This document shows positions 23,077 to 35,186 of a DNA stretch of 64,000 bases, one piece after another. The position numbers and the translations under genes are program-made. The notes beneath the pieces were generated by a model, which did not search any database, had not been told where the DNA came from, and was given only the letters and a program-made list of their open reading frames with translations. Source of the DNA: Hepsetus odoe (Eukaryota; Chordata; Actinopteri; Characiformes; Hepsetidae); the NCBI GenBank assembly GCA_017165825.1, contig CM029379.1:21901972-21965971 (forward strand), read 5' to 3'. Position 1 is the stretch's first letter. Every line of letters begins with the position of its first letter.

Positions 23077-23630
23077 CTGCTTACTTAAGCTCACAAATGA
23101 ACATTACTTAGCCATTAGCAGCCCAGGGGTACATTAGTATAATGTTTTTGACAAAGGTGGAGGACATTTATCTTCTGACTGCTGACTTTCACACAATCAT
23201 AATCAAGCCTCAAATTGATTTTACTGTATATACTGTATAAAATACTGTATAAAGAAGTCTACAACTAACCAACCAATTTACAAGCTTTTTCTGGGTTAAA
23301 AGGGCAGAAGAAAATGTTAAATGTATGAACAGATGGGCTTGGGTCTTAGATTTAACACAGGCGTTATAAGTTTTATGTGAATATGATTTGATTTGCAAAT
23401 ATAGCATTTCCTTCTCGCTGTAGATTCATTTAGTGAAGGGTTCTGTAGATAGAGGGGTCATTGTTTACTGTCTGCATAAACCCACTGGTTAGTCTGCTAC
23501 TTTTTTTTTTTTTTTTTTTTTACAGTCAATGACATAACTAGAAGATGATTGGTTGATTTCCCTATCAGGTCCTAATCAGTGCAATTCAAGATTCAAGATG
23601 TTTCATTTATCACATGCTCAACAATGTGAA

Positions 23631-24058
23631 ACAAAAGAAAATCTAAATCAAATCAATATTTGGTGTGATCACCCTTTGCCTTCAAAACAGCATCGATTCT
23701 TCTAGGTACACTTGCACACAGTTTTTGAAGGAACTCGGCTGGTAGGTTGTTCCAAACATCTTGGAGAACTAACCACAGATCTGTGGATGTAGGCTTCCTC
23801 ACATCCTTCTTCTTCATGTAATCCACAGACACAGTGGATGATGTTGAGATCAGGGCTCTGTGGGGGCCAGAAGAATCGATGTTGATTTGAAAGCAAAAGG
23901 TAGTAACACCAAATATTGATTTGATTTAGATTTTTCTTTTGTTCGCTCACTTTGCATTTTGTAAATTGATAAAATAAAACAATCATTATTTATATTTCTG
24001 AAAGCATTCTTGTTTACAGCATTTTTTCCACACCTGCCCAAAACGTTTGCATAGCATT
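23631..24058 (-). mobile_element. foldback Tc1-like element, left end truncated
   Basis: The two halves are inverted copies of each other: ATCAAATCAATATTTGGTGT near 23645 mirrors ACACCAAATATTGATTTGAT near 23908. The middle, on the - strand, has P-P-Q-S-P-D-L-N-I-I, a Tc1 transposase motif. The right end (CACACCTGCCCAAAACG) is a decayed form of the family terminus; the left terminus is missing. Related copies are at 25185, 44811 and 49200. Confidence 0.75.
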
Positions 24059-24339
24059 TTCTCTTGTATGTGTGTGTATGTATATATGTATGTATATGTA
24101 GGTATGAAACATAGATATAAAATCTGAACAAAAATAAGTATATTGGTGATTAATCAGAAATGGTAGATCTTCGATATGTCTAAAGGCCAGACCAACTTTA
24201 GGTTTGATAGGTATAACTATCAAGATATCACTGTAAATGAACAGTTGAGCATTTTAAGAATTATTTTACAAAAAAGGATGCAGTAAATTCTAGCAGTATT
24301 GCCATACATGCAGATTAATACTTATGAAGTACAGACATG

Positions 24340-24588
24340 GGCAGTGGTGGTCTAGTGTTAGCGCCAAGCACCTGATCGAGGATCAGGGTTCGAACCCCTA
24401 CCAGTGGCTGCCCTGAGGTACCCTTGAGCAAGGTGCCGGCCCCCGTGCCGTCCCTCGCCCCTCTCCTCCCTGCGATGGGCTGGATGACTCAATCCAGGGT
24501 GTGTCCTCTGTCTCGCCTGTGTGCGCTGGGTTGACACCAGCACTCCCCCGCGACCCGTTTGGGACAAGCGGCAGATAATGGATGGATG
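24340..24588 (+). mobile_element. full-length tRNA-headed SINE (tail type B) with 14-bp duplication
   Basis: It is flanked by exact GAAGTACAGACATG at 24326-24339 and 24589-24602. The head is GGGCAGTGGTGGTCTAGTG with box B-like AGGGTTCGAACCCC, followed by 'gctgccctgaggtacccttg' and the type B tail ending GGGACAAGCGGCAGATAATG plus (GATG)n. Head and tail are both intact, so this is the best reference copy for type B in the window. Confidence 0.9.
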
Positions 24589-25107
24589 GAAGTACAGACA
24601 TGTTTACAAAATGAAGTAAAGAAAATCACGGAAAGGCTCTGTCTATTTAATGATAGCTTCCAGAAATCATTACATTTCTACAAACAGCAGCTTCATATAT
24701 AATACATGAGAACATACATGAGTAGGTATGAACAAACAGTGTTCTGAACAGAAAGTTGGAAGTGTGAATATAATAGTTATTCATACCCTGCTGTTATATT
24801 ATCTGCAGGGGCCATATTTATAGATCAAGTTCTTTGCACACATTAGTGGTGTTTCTTGCTATTTACTCACTCTTTAATCATTTAACAAGACTGGGCTAAA
24901 GCTAGACCAGTTTCCAATCTCACTCTTTTATTTATAGTGTGTTACAATTCTAGCTGTGGCTTATAAACATTCTTCCTCCTTTTGCACTCCATTTCGAATT
25001 AGTTAGTTACTTCAATTAATTAATCAATTAACAAAATAATTAGTTCCCTCAATCTAGAAAAGATTTAGAAAGCAAAATCAGATTTACATGCACCTTTCTC
25101 TCTCTCT

Positions 25108-25108
<1 letters not shown>

Positions 25109-25182
<74 letters not shown>
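25109..25182. repeat. (TA)n microsatellite
   Basis: A pure TA run ending 2 bp before the foldback element at 25185. Confidence 0.97.
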
Positions 25183-25184
<2 letters not shown>

Positions 25185-25186
<2 letters not shown>

Positions 25187-25727
25187 CAGTACTGTGCAAA
25201 AGTTTTAGGCAGGTGTGAAAAAATGCTGTAAACAAAGAATGCTTTCAGAAATGTAAATAATGATTGCTTATTTTATCAATTTACAAAATGCAAAGTGAGC
25301 GAACAAAAGAAAAATCTAAATCAAATCAATATTTGGTGTTACTACCTTTTGCTTTCAAACCAGCATCAATTCTTCTGGGCCCCCACAGAGCCCTGATCTC
25401 AACATCATCCACTGTGTCTGGATTACATGAAGAGAAAGAAGGATGTGAGGAAGCCTACATCCACAGATCTGTGGTTAGTTCTCCAAGATACCAGAACAAC
25501 CTTAGAGTTCCTTCAAAAACTGTGTGCAAGTGTACCTAGAAGAATTGATGCTGTTTTGAAGGCAAAGGGTGGTCACACCAAATATTGATTTGATTTAGAT
25601 TTCTCTTTTGTTCATTCACTGCATTTTGTTGATTGATGAAAATAAATGATTAACACTTCCATTTGTGAAAGCATTCTTAGTTTACAGCATTTTTTCACAC
25701 TCCTTTAAACTTTTGCACAGTACTGTA
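25185..25727 (+). mobile_element. foldback Tc1-like element, complete, about 543 bp
   Basis: Both ends are intact: TACAGTACTGTGCAAAAGTT on the left and its mirror AACTTTTGCACAGTACTGTA on the right, with TA at each terminus. Similarity between the arms extends about 190-200 bp inward (for example ATCAATATTTGGTGTTACTA on the left against the GGTGGTCACACCAAATATTG block on the right). The + strand centre keeps transposase-like pieces such as S-P-D-L-N (degraded) and the conserved S-K-T-V-C-K-C-T, but there is no full frame, so it is non-autonomous. Confidence 0.85.
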
Positions 25728-27344
25728 TATATATATATATATATATAGTCCTCAATCCTGCCATCTTTTGGACAAACAGAATGAATGAAAGAGAAAGAGG
25801 AAGAGAGTGTGGTGTGTGTTTAAGTGACTTGCTTTAAAAATGACAGTGGACATTGAACAGGGGAATACTGGAGGAATATTTAGCTACCTGAACTGGGTAA
25901 ACAGTGCTTGTGTGAGAAGATGCAGCACTAAGCTTGCTGTTTTGTGACTGCGACATGGATGCAGAGTCTATGCTTTTTGTTCCGCATGTTTTATTATTTA
26001 GTTTAGAGTAAAAAAGGGAACCATGTAGAATGTTTGGTGGGAAAAACATCCCATCCCCAAATTGTCATTTTCTGTTCTTGAGCTTGCTGACCGCAGTGTT
26101 ATTTTGTTGAGCCTTTTAAGCCCTGTGTCTCACAGGCAGGCTGAAAGGTACAGGGTGGTCCCATGCATGGTTTGCAGTCCTACATGGAATTAATGGTCCT
26201 CTGTACATCCTTAAAGTGCTTTTTGGCTACATACTGTAGTACATCAAAGCCAATTTTGACTTGCACCTGCAATCATTTGTATGTTTGTCTCCGAGAGAGA
26301 AATGGTAGATTGTAGGACAGAGTAAGACAGAGGGGAGAAAGAAAATGAGAGGCAAAAAAGAGTGTGTGTACGAGAGAGTGAGAGAGTGATGGGTTTAATT
26401 AGATTCTTGGGAAACCCACTTTATGGTAGAGTGGCTGACTGTCCCTGCTGACCAACATAATTATGTCTTGCCTTTCAAATTAAACACACAAACATAATCG
26501 ACCTTCTTTCCAAATTCAAACACGCTGCATCTATAAATTCACAGCAGATGACATCCTGAAGTTTCATAATAAAAAAAAAAGTGTTATTACAATTATATTT
26601 TTCCCCTGCATTTCAGTCATGATGTATAGAAAGAACATCCACTCAATGCAATGAAACATCCCACTTTCATAAAAGCTTTCATAAAAACAGTGTCTGTTTT
26701 GCAACTCAGTGAGTATCCTGTTACTGCTACCCATGCACGGTCTGAGGTAATTTACACTTCATTAGCATACTTTATTTATTATATCCCTGAGGGTCTTATG
26801 CAATACTTTGGTAGGATCTGTATTTAGAATACATTAAAATGTTAATGGCCGAACTACATGAACATATTTCTAATGAAAAATATGTTGCTCTGAAGGCTTT
26901 TCTCAAGAGGAACATTTACTGCTATAGCTTTTATTAGTTTGTGGACATCTATTTGGTAAACAATTAAAGTGACACAGACTGTAACCTGTGTTTAAATTCT
27001 TAAAATGGAAAAAAAATTCAGGTTTGCCCTAGTTTCTTTTTTTAAGTGCCTGATTCATATGTGAATCATATGACTATGTTTGTCTGAGATGAGATTTCAG
27101 AATAGAGTATAAAACGCACACACACACGCACTAATACTTGTATATACTTGTATAGATGTAAAATTTATAGGCTGTAGATTGTTTTCCATAATTATAATCA
27201 TAAAATTTAGTTTCTTTTATATAAAAAATTTAAAGTTCTGAGGTAACATGGACAAGCGATGAGCTATGGTCTCGAGCCTGTTGTTGGTCAAACTCTAATT
27301 CTGATTCTCTGAATTTACATGTTTGTTTACTTTAAAAAAAATTT

Positions 27345-27490
27345 TGGGTGGGATGGTGGCACAGGGGGTAGCACTGTTGCCTCACAGCAAGAAGGTCCTG
27401 GGTTTCAATTCAATTCCCAGGCGGGACGGTCGGGGCTTTTCTGTGTGCAGTTTGCATGTTCTCCCATGTTCTCCTGGGTTTCCTCCCAGC
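27345..27490 (+). mobile_element. DANA-like tRNA-derived SINE fragment
   Basis: It contains GGTGGCACAGGGGGTAGCAC, then TGTTGCCTCACAGCAAGAAG, GTCCTGGGTTTCAATT and TTTGCATGTTCTCCCATGTT, the order found in the DANA/mermaid group of cyprinid and related fish SINEs. It is 5' and 3' truncated with no target duplication seen. Confidence 0.7.
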
Positions 27491-27597
27491 TTATGAGTTG
27501 ACATGTTAGCATGTAAAACCATTGATTAGATTATTAGCTAATCTGAAAGGTACTCAAACCTAACCGTACACAAAATAAGATTACTGCAGATCTCTCC

Positions 27598-27672
27598 TTA
27601 TTATTATTGTTGTTGTTGTTGTTATTACTATTATTGTTATTATTATCATTATTATTATTATTATTATTAAGG
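27598..27672. repeat. imperfect (ATT)n / (GTT)n trinucleotide repeat
   Basis: A run of TTATTATT with GTT and ACT variants. Confidence 0.9.
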
Positions 27673-28049
27673 CCCAATGAACATCTTTAATAAGTTAACT
27701 AATAATAATAACAAACCAAAGCCCTTTTATTTGTTTTCTACCAGGGTCAACAAAAAAATCCAGTGCAGATATCAAGAATATCAAATCCGTCAAAATGCAC
27801 TTCGCTAGTCAGAAGTCTAATGTTTATTTATTTATTTATTAATAAAACTTTCCTAATCTACTGTGTTGATTTATTAGCATAGTACTGGAACTGTTGGTTC
27901 TTCCAGTTCATCTGCAAAGACAAGTGCCATTGCTTAGAAAGCCAAGCTGGACACAGAGCGTGTGAAGTATTTTTGGCTTTTGACCTTCTTCAGTTCATGC
28001 TGCAGTCCAACCAGTCATGCTGATCAGGGTCTTTTACTCTGCCACGAGT

Positions 28050-28320
28050 CTTCATTTCATTGCCCTTTCACAGAGGCCACATGAACACTCGGACTGCCGT
28101 GGTGTGTGTTGTCCCGCTTGCCGTTGCCGCTGTTCCCTCCACCACTGCGGCTGCAGGATCTTCATTCGCTTTGAGTGCCGCTAATGTGCCCATGGCCTGC
28201 GGCGCCATGGCGACTCAGGCACAGCCAATTACCCAGCATGCCCTGTCAGACTTCTGTAGCGCATGGAATGTCGGGCAGAGAATGGCACAGGATTCGGGGC
28301 GACGTTGCACAACGACCTAG
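28050..28320. other. GC-rich, CpG-containing island of unknown role
   Basis: This block stands out from its AT-rich surroundings, with about 17 CpGs by eye. An 86-codon + frame (28060-28320) spans it, rich in Ala, Thr and Cys, but it has no recognisable domain and no convincing splice sites. It contains TTACCCAGCATGCCCTGTCA, which resembles the ZNF143-type promoter motif. It could be an orphan CpG island or promoter, a recently inserted GC-rich sequence, or a remnant of an unknown repeat. Confidence 0.4.
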
Positions 28321-29661
28321 TTAGAAACACTTTCTCTGTCTGTCTGTTTCTCTAACTCTCTTTCTTCCTCTCATTCTTTTTCACCATCATTCTTTTCTTT
28401 TTCTCAATCTGCTCTTTCATTCCTATTTTCTATCATTTGCTGAAAGTAGTTGAAGAAAGACATAGCTGAAAATCCTAATTAAGGATGTCAGCATTTCTTT
28501 CTTGTTTTTCTACACTGTGTTATTTCCAGAATAACATAATGCCACTTGTTTTAACATGTTTAACATTTTTTTTTTTTTTTTCTAATACATGCTCACTCTG
28601 AGACTTATAAGACACACATTTTTAAACTGCTGCTGATGAGCCTTACTGGACTTTGAGACTCCTGGATAAGGATTGCTGTGTCATCAGCACCGATGATCTT
28701 TCATTAAGAGTCCCCAAATGTAGTATTAAATATAAACAGACATAGTGAATATGCATTCCAGTAATAAATGCTAAGGTTGGAAAGTTATTACTGAAATTAG
28801 ACAGAAGAGATAGCAGAGTGCATACTGTTTGGGGAATAACAAAGTCTGTGTCATCGGGTTATAATCTCTTCTTTTTATAATAGAAAAACCCTATTTCTGC
28901 GGTTAAAATAAATTTGGACCACTGTAGGTATGAACTGTACAAAGCTATGCAATTATATTTACTTCTGTAAGAGATAAAAAAAAATGCAATAACTGTAATA
29001 GCGGAACAAAATAACTACTAAGGCCATTTTTATACAATTATAAAGAAGTGCAGGATGCAAAGACAATAAAAAGAGCCTTTTGATGCCACCTTTGAAAAGC
29101 TGCTTGTTAAATGCCAGCCTGTCCAGGCAATAAATTAGGGAACTAAGTTTTAGAATGGCAGTACTGAGAGAAATTAAAGATGTTCTGCTTTCTACAGGTT
29201 AATACACAGCACTTTAGATGCAAAACAGCCAGGACTTTCACCTATTTTATTATGTTTGCTAGAGATAGGTTGGAGTAGCCTTCACCCATATGAACAACTC
29301 TGAATTAACAGATGAATTACCGAAACACATATATAAAATATATAAATATATATTTATATATATTTAACAAATATAAAACAATTGCTACTTAAAGGGAAAT
29401 TGCACACGTTTAAACAAAGCAATTCAGTGTAGTTTTATATTAACTGCTCTTAAGAAATGTTTTTCAGAGTTTTTCACAGTTGTGCTTTTTCCAGAAGTGT
29501 TTATTACCTTTAAAAGCTCCCTCACAGAAAGTTATTGCATGAAATGATGAGAAATCTACTACCTTATATCTGGGACTTTACAAAGCTTTTGGATTTGAAC
29601 ATATTTAACATATTTATTCATGGCTTTCCATGCATAAAACCTAGCATAAAAAACAGAGGAT

Positions 29662-29875
29662 CTGTGGTCCTCTGTTAGGGACTAGGCCCCAGTATCAGAA
29701 GTTCATGGGTTCAAATCCTCGACCAAAAGGTTGCTCTGAGGTGCCCTTGAGCAAGGTACCGTTGCCATCACTGCTCCCCGGGCATTTTAAATAGCTGCCC
29801 CCTGATGCGTGTGGGTGGGTGAAATGCAGAGGAAGCATTTTGTTGTGTTTCACTGTGTGCTGTCAATCATATCTG
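29662..29875 (+). mobile_element. tRNA-headed SINE (tail type A), diverged
   Basis: The order is box B-like GGGTTCAAATCC, AAGGTTGCTCTGAGGTGCCC, TTGAGCAAGGTACCG, CACTGCTCCCCGGGCATTTT and the tail 'gcattttgttgtgtttcact'. The head is partly lost. Confidence 0.75.
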
Positions 29876-31656
29876 TGTTTAGTAGAGGGTTATTGTGTAA
29901 CGAGTTATATATTTCAAGGATTAAAGATCGAGGGAGAAAATGGGCTCTTTAGTGGTATGAAAGTTTCCCTGCTATGTTTCTTCAGGTTGAGTCTCGAGTT
30001 TAGTGTTTCTAGCTTTTCTAGATTTCTTACTTCACATAAACAAATATATGGTTGCAAGCTGTCCATTAGCAGGGATTCTCGTAATTAATATAACTTGTTA
30101 ATGCTCTTTGAGCACATTTCCACACACTTTTGGCAGGGTTATGTGTTGCTGTTGTGCCCTTCCAGCGACATGCGGTTTTTCACCCTTTATCCATGAATGA
30201 ACACTCCTACATCCATGTCTAGAGATTTGTAGACACTACTCACAGTGATATAAAGCCCCTCATATTCTCAAAAGTGATGGGGCTCAATCCAGTGCCTTGA
30301 GCATAAGCTGAAGATCCAGAATTACTCTTCCAATATCAGTATCTGACCAAAGTCATGTTCCAGTGCAGTCAAACCTCTACTGTGATCCAGACTTTTAGTG
30401 TAAAGCCTTCTCTGAAATAGCAGGTGAGTTTGACATATAAAGTATGAAAAATAACTGTTTTATTTGTCCAGGAGTGTTTTAGATATTTACCTCCAATCAC
30501 CTTTCCTGTCACTAACATTAATAATAATACATGATTTAATTTAAATATGTACACCTTTGTACAATATGAACACTTGCAAAATAGGCAAACTATGCAAGAC
30601 ACCTAATCACTACCAAATTATCGGCAACCACCATTTTGTAGCATCTATGTTTTTTTTTTTTTTTTATTATTGACTTTCCTTAGAAATGTGAGCTAAGTGA
30701 ATGAATTCCTCCTTAGAGAAAACTCAGAGAGATTTGTACTTAAAAGCATCATTAGCCTTGGAGTCAGAGAAACCACCCATAAAATATAATAAGCCATTGT
30801 AACCTCATGAGCCATCTGTGGTTTAATTTCTTTGTGCTAGAGGGACGTTTGGGTTAGTGACTATTAGTTCTAGACAACTGAACTAATATCCATTGTGGTC
30901 AGTTCCAAAATTTTATAAGGGCCTAGGACTTAATAGTCAAAGAATTCAGCGCCCACAGTGTGTTGTGAATTATCAGCCTCATGAGACCGGAATCCAACGG
31001 GCATTGCAAAGGCTGAGCACTGCAAGAGTATATTATTGGCCAGCAATTATATGCCACACATGCATTTGAGTGGTCCTTTAAATGCCAACTGTGACAAAAT
31101 ATACTTTTGCTTAAATTATTTAAAAATAAATAGCCTCAATATGGTCTGTTTTGTCATTTATATGTTAGAGAATATATTGCTGTACCATTCTCTGTAGAAA
31201 CCCTCCCTGATCGTTTTATCACTACCAGGCTTGTTGGCCCTGGATCATTTACCAGGCCCTGATGTTCCTATTCTCTCTCTCTAACAATACGACACACTTT
31301 GTTTCAAATCTTGCAAACCATTTTTGGATGAAGTGGCCGGGGAGCACATATAAACCATGAAGGCCTGCGAGAAAATTACTTAAAGGGTTCATATCCTTCT
31401 TTTGTATGAACACTGTATGGTGTTTGGGTTTGTTTACTTAAATAGCCACAAATATTTAAATATACACAAAATTTTAATTAAGCTCTCACTTTTTCATAGT
31501 CTCACTTTTTAATAGTCAGTGGCTTTAAACCTAATTTATAGAGCTATTTTGGCTGCTCTGTGTTGTGCCTTAAAAAGCAGTCTGGGTTGAAACACTCTGT
31601 ATAGGTGATAAAAAATCATATTAATCAAACTGGAGAGAACTAATTTACCTTTTAAA

Positions 31657-31869
31657 GCAGCGTTGGCCGCATGATCGGAGGATTGGGGGTTTGAACCCCT
31701 TCCCAATAGGTTGCCCTGAGGTACCCTTGAGCAAGGTGCCATACCCTTCACGCTCCTCCCTGCAATGGGCTGGCAACCTGTCCAGGGTGTGTCCCCTGTG
31801 TGAGCTGGGATGGACTCCAGCACTCCCCCACGACCCCGCTTGGGACAAGCGGCAGAAAATGAATGATTA
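31657..31869 (+). mobile_element. tRNA-headed SINE (tail type B), head truncated
   Basis: It starts within the head (TTGGCCGCATGATCGGAGGA), has box B-like GGGGGTTTGAACCCC, 'gttgccctgaggtaccc', and the type B tail ending GGGACAAGCGGCAGAAAATG. Confidence 0.82.
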
Positions 31870-32756
31870 AAGTGTATTTCTTCATTGTAGTTGAGGGTCA
31901 CCAAAGGAATTTAAATAAATTCATTTTTGCTTGCAGCTCTAAAATACATTTCAGCTCAGCTAGATAGCAATGACATCAAAGTTAGTATAAAACATAAATC
32001 TTTTAAAATCTTTATTTAGCTATGTGTTTTCACAATAATTTTAACCAATTTACTGAACATATAATTAAGGTAAGTGAGTTAAGTTGTAGACAAACACAAA
32101 TGTCATTCAGCATTGATGGCTTGGTGAGTTTGCATTGATTCACAAAGACATTTTCAAATGGGGGCCTTTCAGTGCTCAGACCATCCGCCGCACAATGCAT
32201 CAAATTGCATCTGAGGAATACTGTATTCTGCTCCTGTTTACTGAGTCATTAGTTCCACAGTAATCATCTTTTATTTTATTTTACTTTTTTTCCACTTAAC
32301 TTTTCTAAACCTCCAAGGCATGTTTTGCCAGAGTTGCTTTTTACTGTGAAATCCCAAAGTGCAGTAAATAAATTCAAAACAGTAATTATGTCTGCAATAA
32401 AAAAAAAAAACAAAATGAGGAAAATAGAAAACAATCTATACACTTTTTTTTTTTATTTTGCACAATTGGGACTACCATATCATTACTGTTGTGAATCGCT
32501 GACCAGGTATTTGTGATGCTCTATCACCTGAGGTTTTTTTGCATATGCTAAAGCAAGGACTTCCTGCTAATCCAGCTGTTTTACTGATACACCCAATAAC
32601 AGATGGCTATATCTGCATGTGGGATGCTTCATTGTAAATAGCAAGCTTGCTGTTAGCAAGTTTTAAATATGTGTCAGCATGTGTTTAGCTAGTTGTTATT
32701 GGAAATATAAGAACCGTAAACATCCCAGATTTTCCTGCATGTTGAATCCATTGGCA

Positions 32757-34582
32757 ATACTGAAGAGTTACCAAATTGCTGGGCAACTACTTGGTGTGAT
32801 GTCTGGACAGGATAAAGAGGATAAGGAAACCTGGTGGTGGAACTGATAAGTTAAGGAGTGTATACAGAAGAAGAGGCATGCGAAGAGGTGGGATACCCAG
32901 AGATAAAAAATGTAGACCGGAGTACAAGGAGATGAAGCGCAGAGTAAAGAAAGCTAAATGCTAAAGATAAGGTGTATTTTGAATTGTATGAGGGGTTGGA
33001 CAGTAAGGAGGGAGTAAAGGACCTATACCAATTGGCTTGACAGAGAGCTAGAACTGGGAAAAATGTGCAGCAGATCAGGGCAACAAAGGATATAAATGGA
33101 AATGTGAGCAGAGCGTGTTGAGCAGGTGGACAATAATACTTTGAGTGGCTGTTGAATGAGGAGAATGAGAGAGAGAGAAGATGGATGATGTGAGGATACT
33201 GGACCAGGAAGTGCAGCTGGAAGTAAAGGTAGCGATGAAGAGGATGAAGAATGTAAAGTCTGATGGGCCAGATGATATACCTGTAGAGGTGTTTAGAAGA
33301 GTTGGCAGTGGAGTTTTTTTTAAGCAGACTGTTTAACACAACCTTGGAAAGAGAAAGAATGCCTGAGGAGTGAAGAAGTGAACTAGTGCTGATTTTTCCA
33401 GAATATGGGTGAAGCACAGAGCTGTAGTAACTTGGATAAAATTGATCAAACACAGCATTAAGTTTTGGTAAAGTGTGGTGGAAGCTAGGTTAAGAAAAGA
33501 GGTGACGATTAACGAGCAGCAGTATAGTTTTATGTTGAGAAAGCCCTACAGATGCAGTTTGCTCTGAGGGTGTTGATGAAGAAGTACAGAGAAGGTCAGA
33601 AGTTACATTATACCTTTATGGACTTGGAAAAAGCATATGACAGTGTGCCTAGAGAGGAGATGTGGTTTTGTTTGAGGAAGTGGGGTGTGGCAGAGAAGAA
33701 TGTGAGAGTAGTACAGGATATGTCTGAGGACAGTGTTACAGTGGTGAGATCTGCAGTAAGAGTGATGGATGCATTTGAGCCCATTGTGAGCACATTCTTA
33801 TTTGCCATGGTAATAGATAGGTTGATGGACAAGGATAGACAGGAGACTCTGTGGTTGATGATGTTTGTTGGTGCTGTTGTGATCTGTAGTGAGAGTAGAG
33901 AGCAGCTTGAGGAGAACCTGGAGAGATGGAGATATGCTGTAGAGAGGAGAGGAATTAAACAGAGTAGGACCAGGAATACATGAGTGTGAATGAAAGGGAG
34001 GAAAGTGGAGTGGTTAGGATGAAGAGAATAGAGGTGAAAAGGTAAAGTAATTTAAATACTTGGGATTTAAGTGCAGAAAAGAGTGCAGAAGAGAGTGCAG
34101 ACAGGATGAAATGGGTGGAAATGAATGGTAGGAGTGCTCTGTGACAGATGGATATCAGTGAGAAAGGAAGGGAAGGTTTAAAGGACGGTAGTGAGACCAG
34201 GTCAAAGCTGGTCTTGGAGATGGTGGTGCTGACAAACAGATAGGCAGCAGAGGTGGCAGAGTTCAAGATGTTGAGATTTTCGTTGGGTATGATGAAGATG
34301 AACAGGATTAGAAATGAGTATATAAGAGGGACAGCTCAGGTTAGAAGTTTTGGAGACAAATTAGCAAGTTAGCAAGTTTGCATTTGTTTGAACACGTCCA
34401 GAGAAAAAGGATGTTGAGGATGGAGCTGCCAGGAAAGAGGAAGACCAAAGAGGATGGATGTGGAGAGAGAGGACTTGCAAGTGGTTGGTGTGAACGAGAA
34501 AGATGCAGAGGGTCATAAGAAATGGAAATGGATGATCCGCTTTGGCGAACCCTAAATGGAAGCAGCCAGAAGAAGTTGAATC
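32757..34582 (+). pseudogene. RTE-like LINE, 5' truncated and defective
   Basis: It is the same family as 14735-16945, on the opposite strand. It begins at a segment equivalent to the LINE linker (GAAACCTGGTGGTGGAAC at 32825). The longest frame, 33552-33983, covers the central reverse transcriptase with A-Y-D-S-V-P-R-E. At 33864-33875 the expected F-A-D-D catalytic motif reads F-V-G-A, so both aspartates are lost. Further frameshifts follow, and the C-terminal region with L-P-G-K-R-K-type sequence is decayed near 34420. The 3' end near 34560 (CCCTAAATGGAAGCAGCC) matches the other LINE's 3' end. Confidence 0.8.
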
Positions 34583-35066
34583 CTTTGGCATCTAAAAAGT
34601 GCACAACAGAACAAGAAACAGAGAGCTTCTCTATAATGAATGGTTCTGCCAGTGGCTTCTAATGTGAGTCTGATATGAATGTTAATCAGCAGTTTACCAT
34701 CAAACTGCTCTTGCACTTCTATCATTATTTTTTAATGAGCTTTGTGACTGCTGTCCCCTGCGTGAACTTTTCATTTCAATCTGTAAAAGGACACGACTCT
34801 GTGTTGTAATGCCTGTTGAAGAGGTAAATTTGGACTTACTAAAAAATAGAGCAGATTTGTAGCTCAAGACTCAAAGCACAGAGGAACACAAAGGTTTGTG
34901 AAAGTGTTTTGTGAGTTTTTTATGTATGCACACAGGTACTCTCCTCCTTAGAAAGCAAAGTTCTGTAGACGTGTGTAATATATGCTTTTGGATGTGCACT
35001 GTTGGAGTGTGTTTGTGTTGCCTTTCTGTGGATATTTGCTTGCTTGACTGTCTTCTACTCCAATAG

Positions 35067-35186
35067 GTAAGGGTCCAGAAACTCTCTATGCTGGCCAGAA
35101 GCTTAATGATAACGAGTGGCATGCGGTGAAAGTGCTGCGCAGAGGCAAGAACCTCCAGCTTTCTGTGGACAATGTCACCATGGAAG
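35067..35186 (+). CDS. nrxn2: nrxn2 exon, LNS4 part, 120 nt
   Basis: The acceptor is CTACTCCAATAG and the donor is G/GTAAAA. The exon is phase 1-1 with 39 full codons: it starts K-G-P-E-T-L-Y-A-G, has the LNS landmark L-N-D-N-E-W-H-A-V-K-V, and ends L-S-V-D-N-V-T-M-E. It forms beta strands of the fourth laminin-neurexin-sex-hormone-globulin domain of alpha-neurexin, a presynaptic adhesion receptor that organises synapses and calcium-channel function. N-V-T is a possible N-glycosylation sequon and, with the following E-G-Q-M, matches neurexin-2 rather than neurexin-1 (D-D-Q-Q-A-M). The first bases of the exon, GTAAGG, themselves resemble a 5' splice site directly behind the acceptor AG. It follows the SS3 microexon after a 32.5-kb intron and precedes the next exon by only 907 bp. 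Confidence 0.95.

Larger units (their letters stand above)
2576..35066 (+). other. nrxn2: nrxn2 intron between SS3 and the next LNS4 exon, about 32.5 kb
   Basis: It is bounded by GTAAGT at 2576 and CCAATAG at 35060-35066. Most of the window's mobile elements lie here and are listed separately. Stretches where nothing beyond low-complexity sequence was recognised: 2970-6458 (purine-rich 4915-5125), 14401-14734, 16946-18711 (GA and CA repeats), 19825-21189 (microsatellites), 22351-23630 (CA repeats), 24603-25108, 25728-27344, 27673-28049, 28321-29660, 29875-31656, 31870-32756 and 34583-35066. Single-frame ORFs in these stretches are short and show no protein-like conservation. No alternative neurexin exon was recognised. 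Confidence 0.85.

Noticed and set aside
28060..28320. 86-codon frame as a protein-coding gene
   Set aside because: No start context, domain, splice signal or homology was recognised; it is kept only as a GC-rich island.
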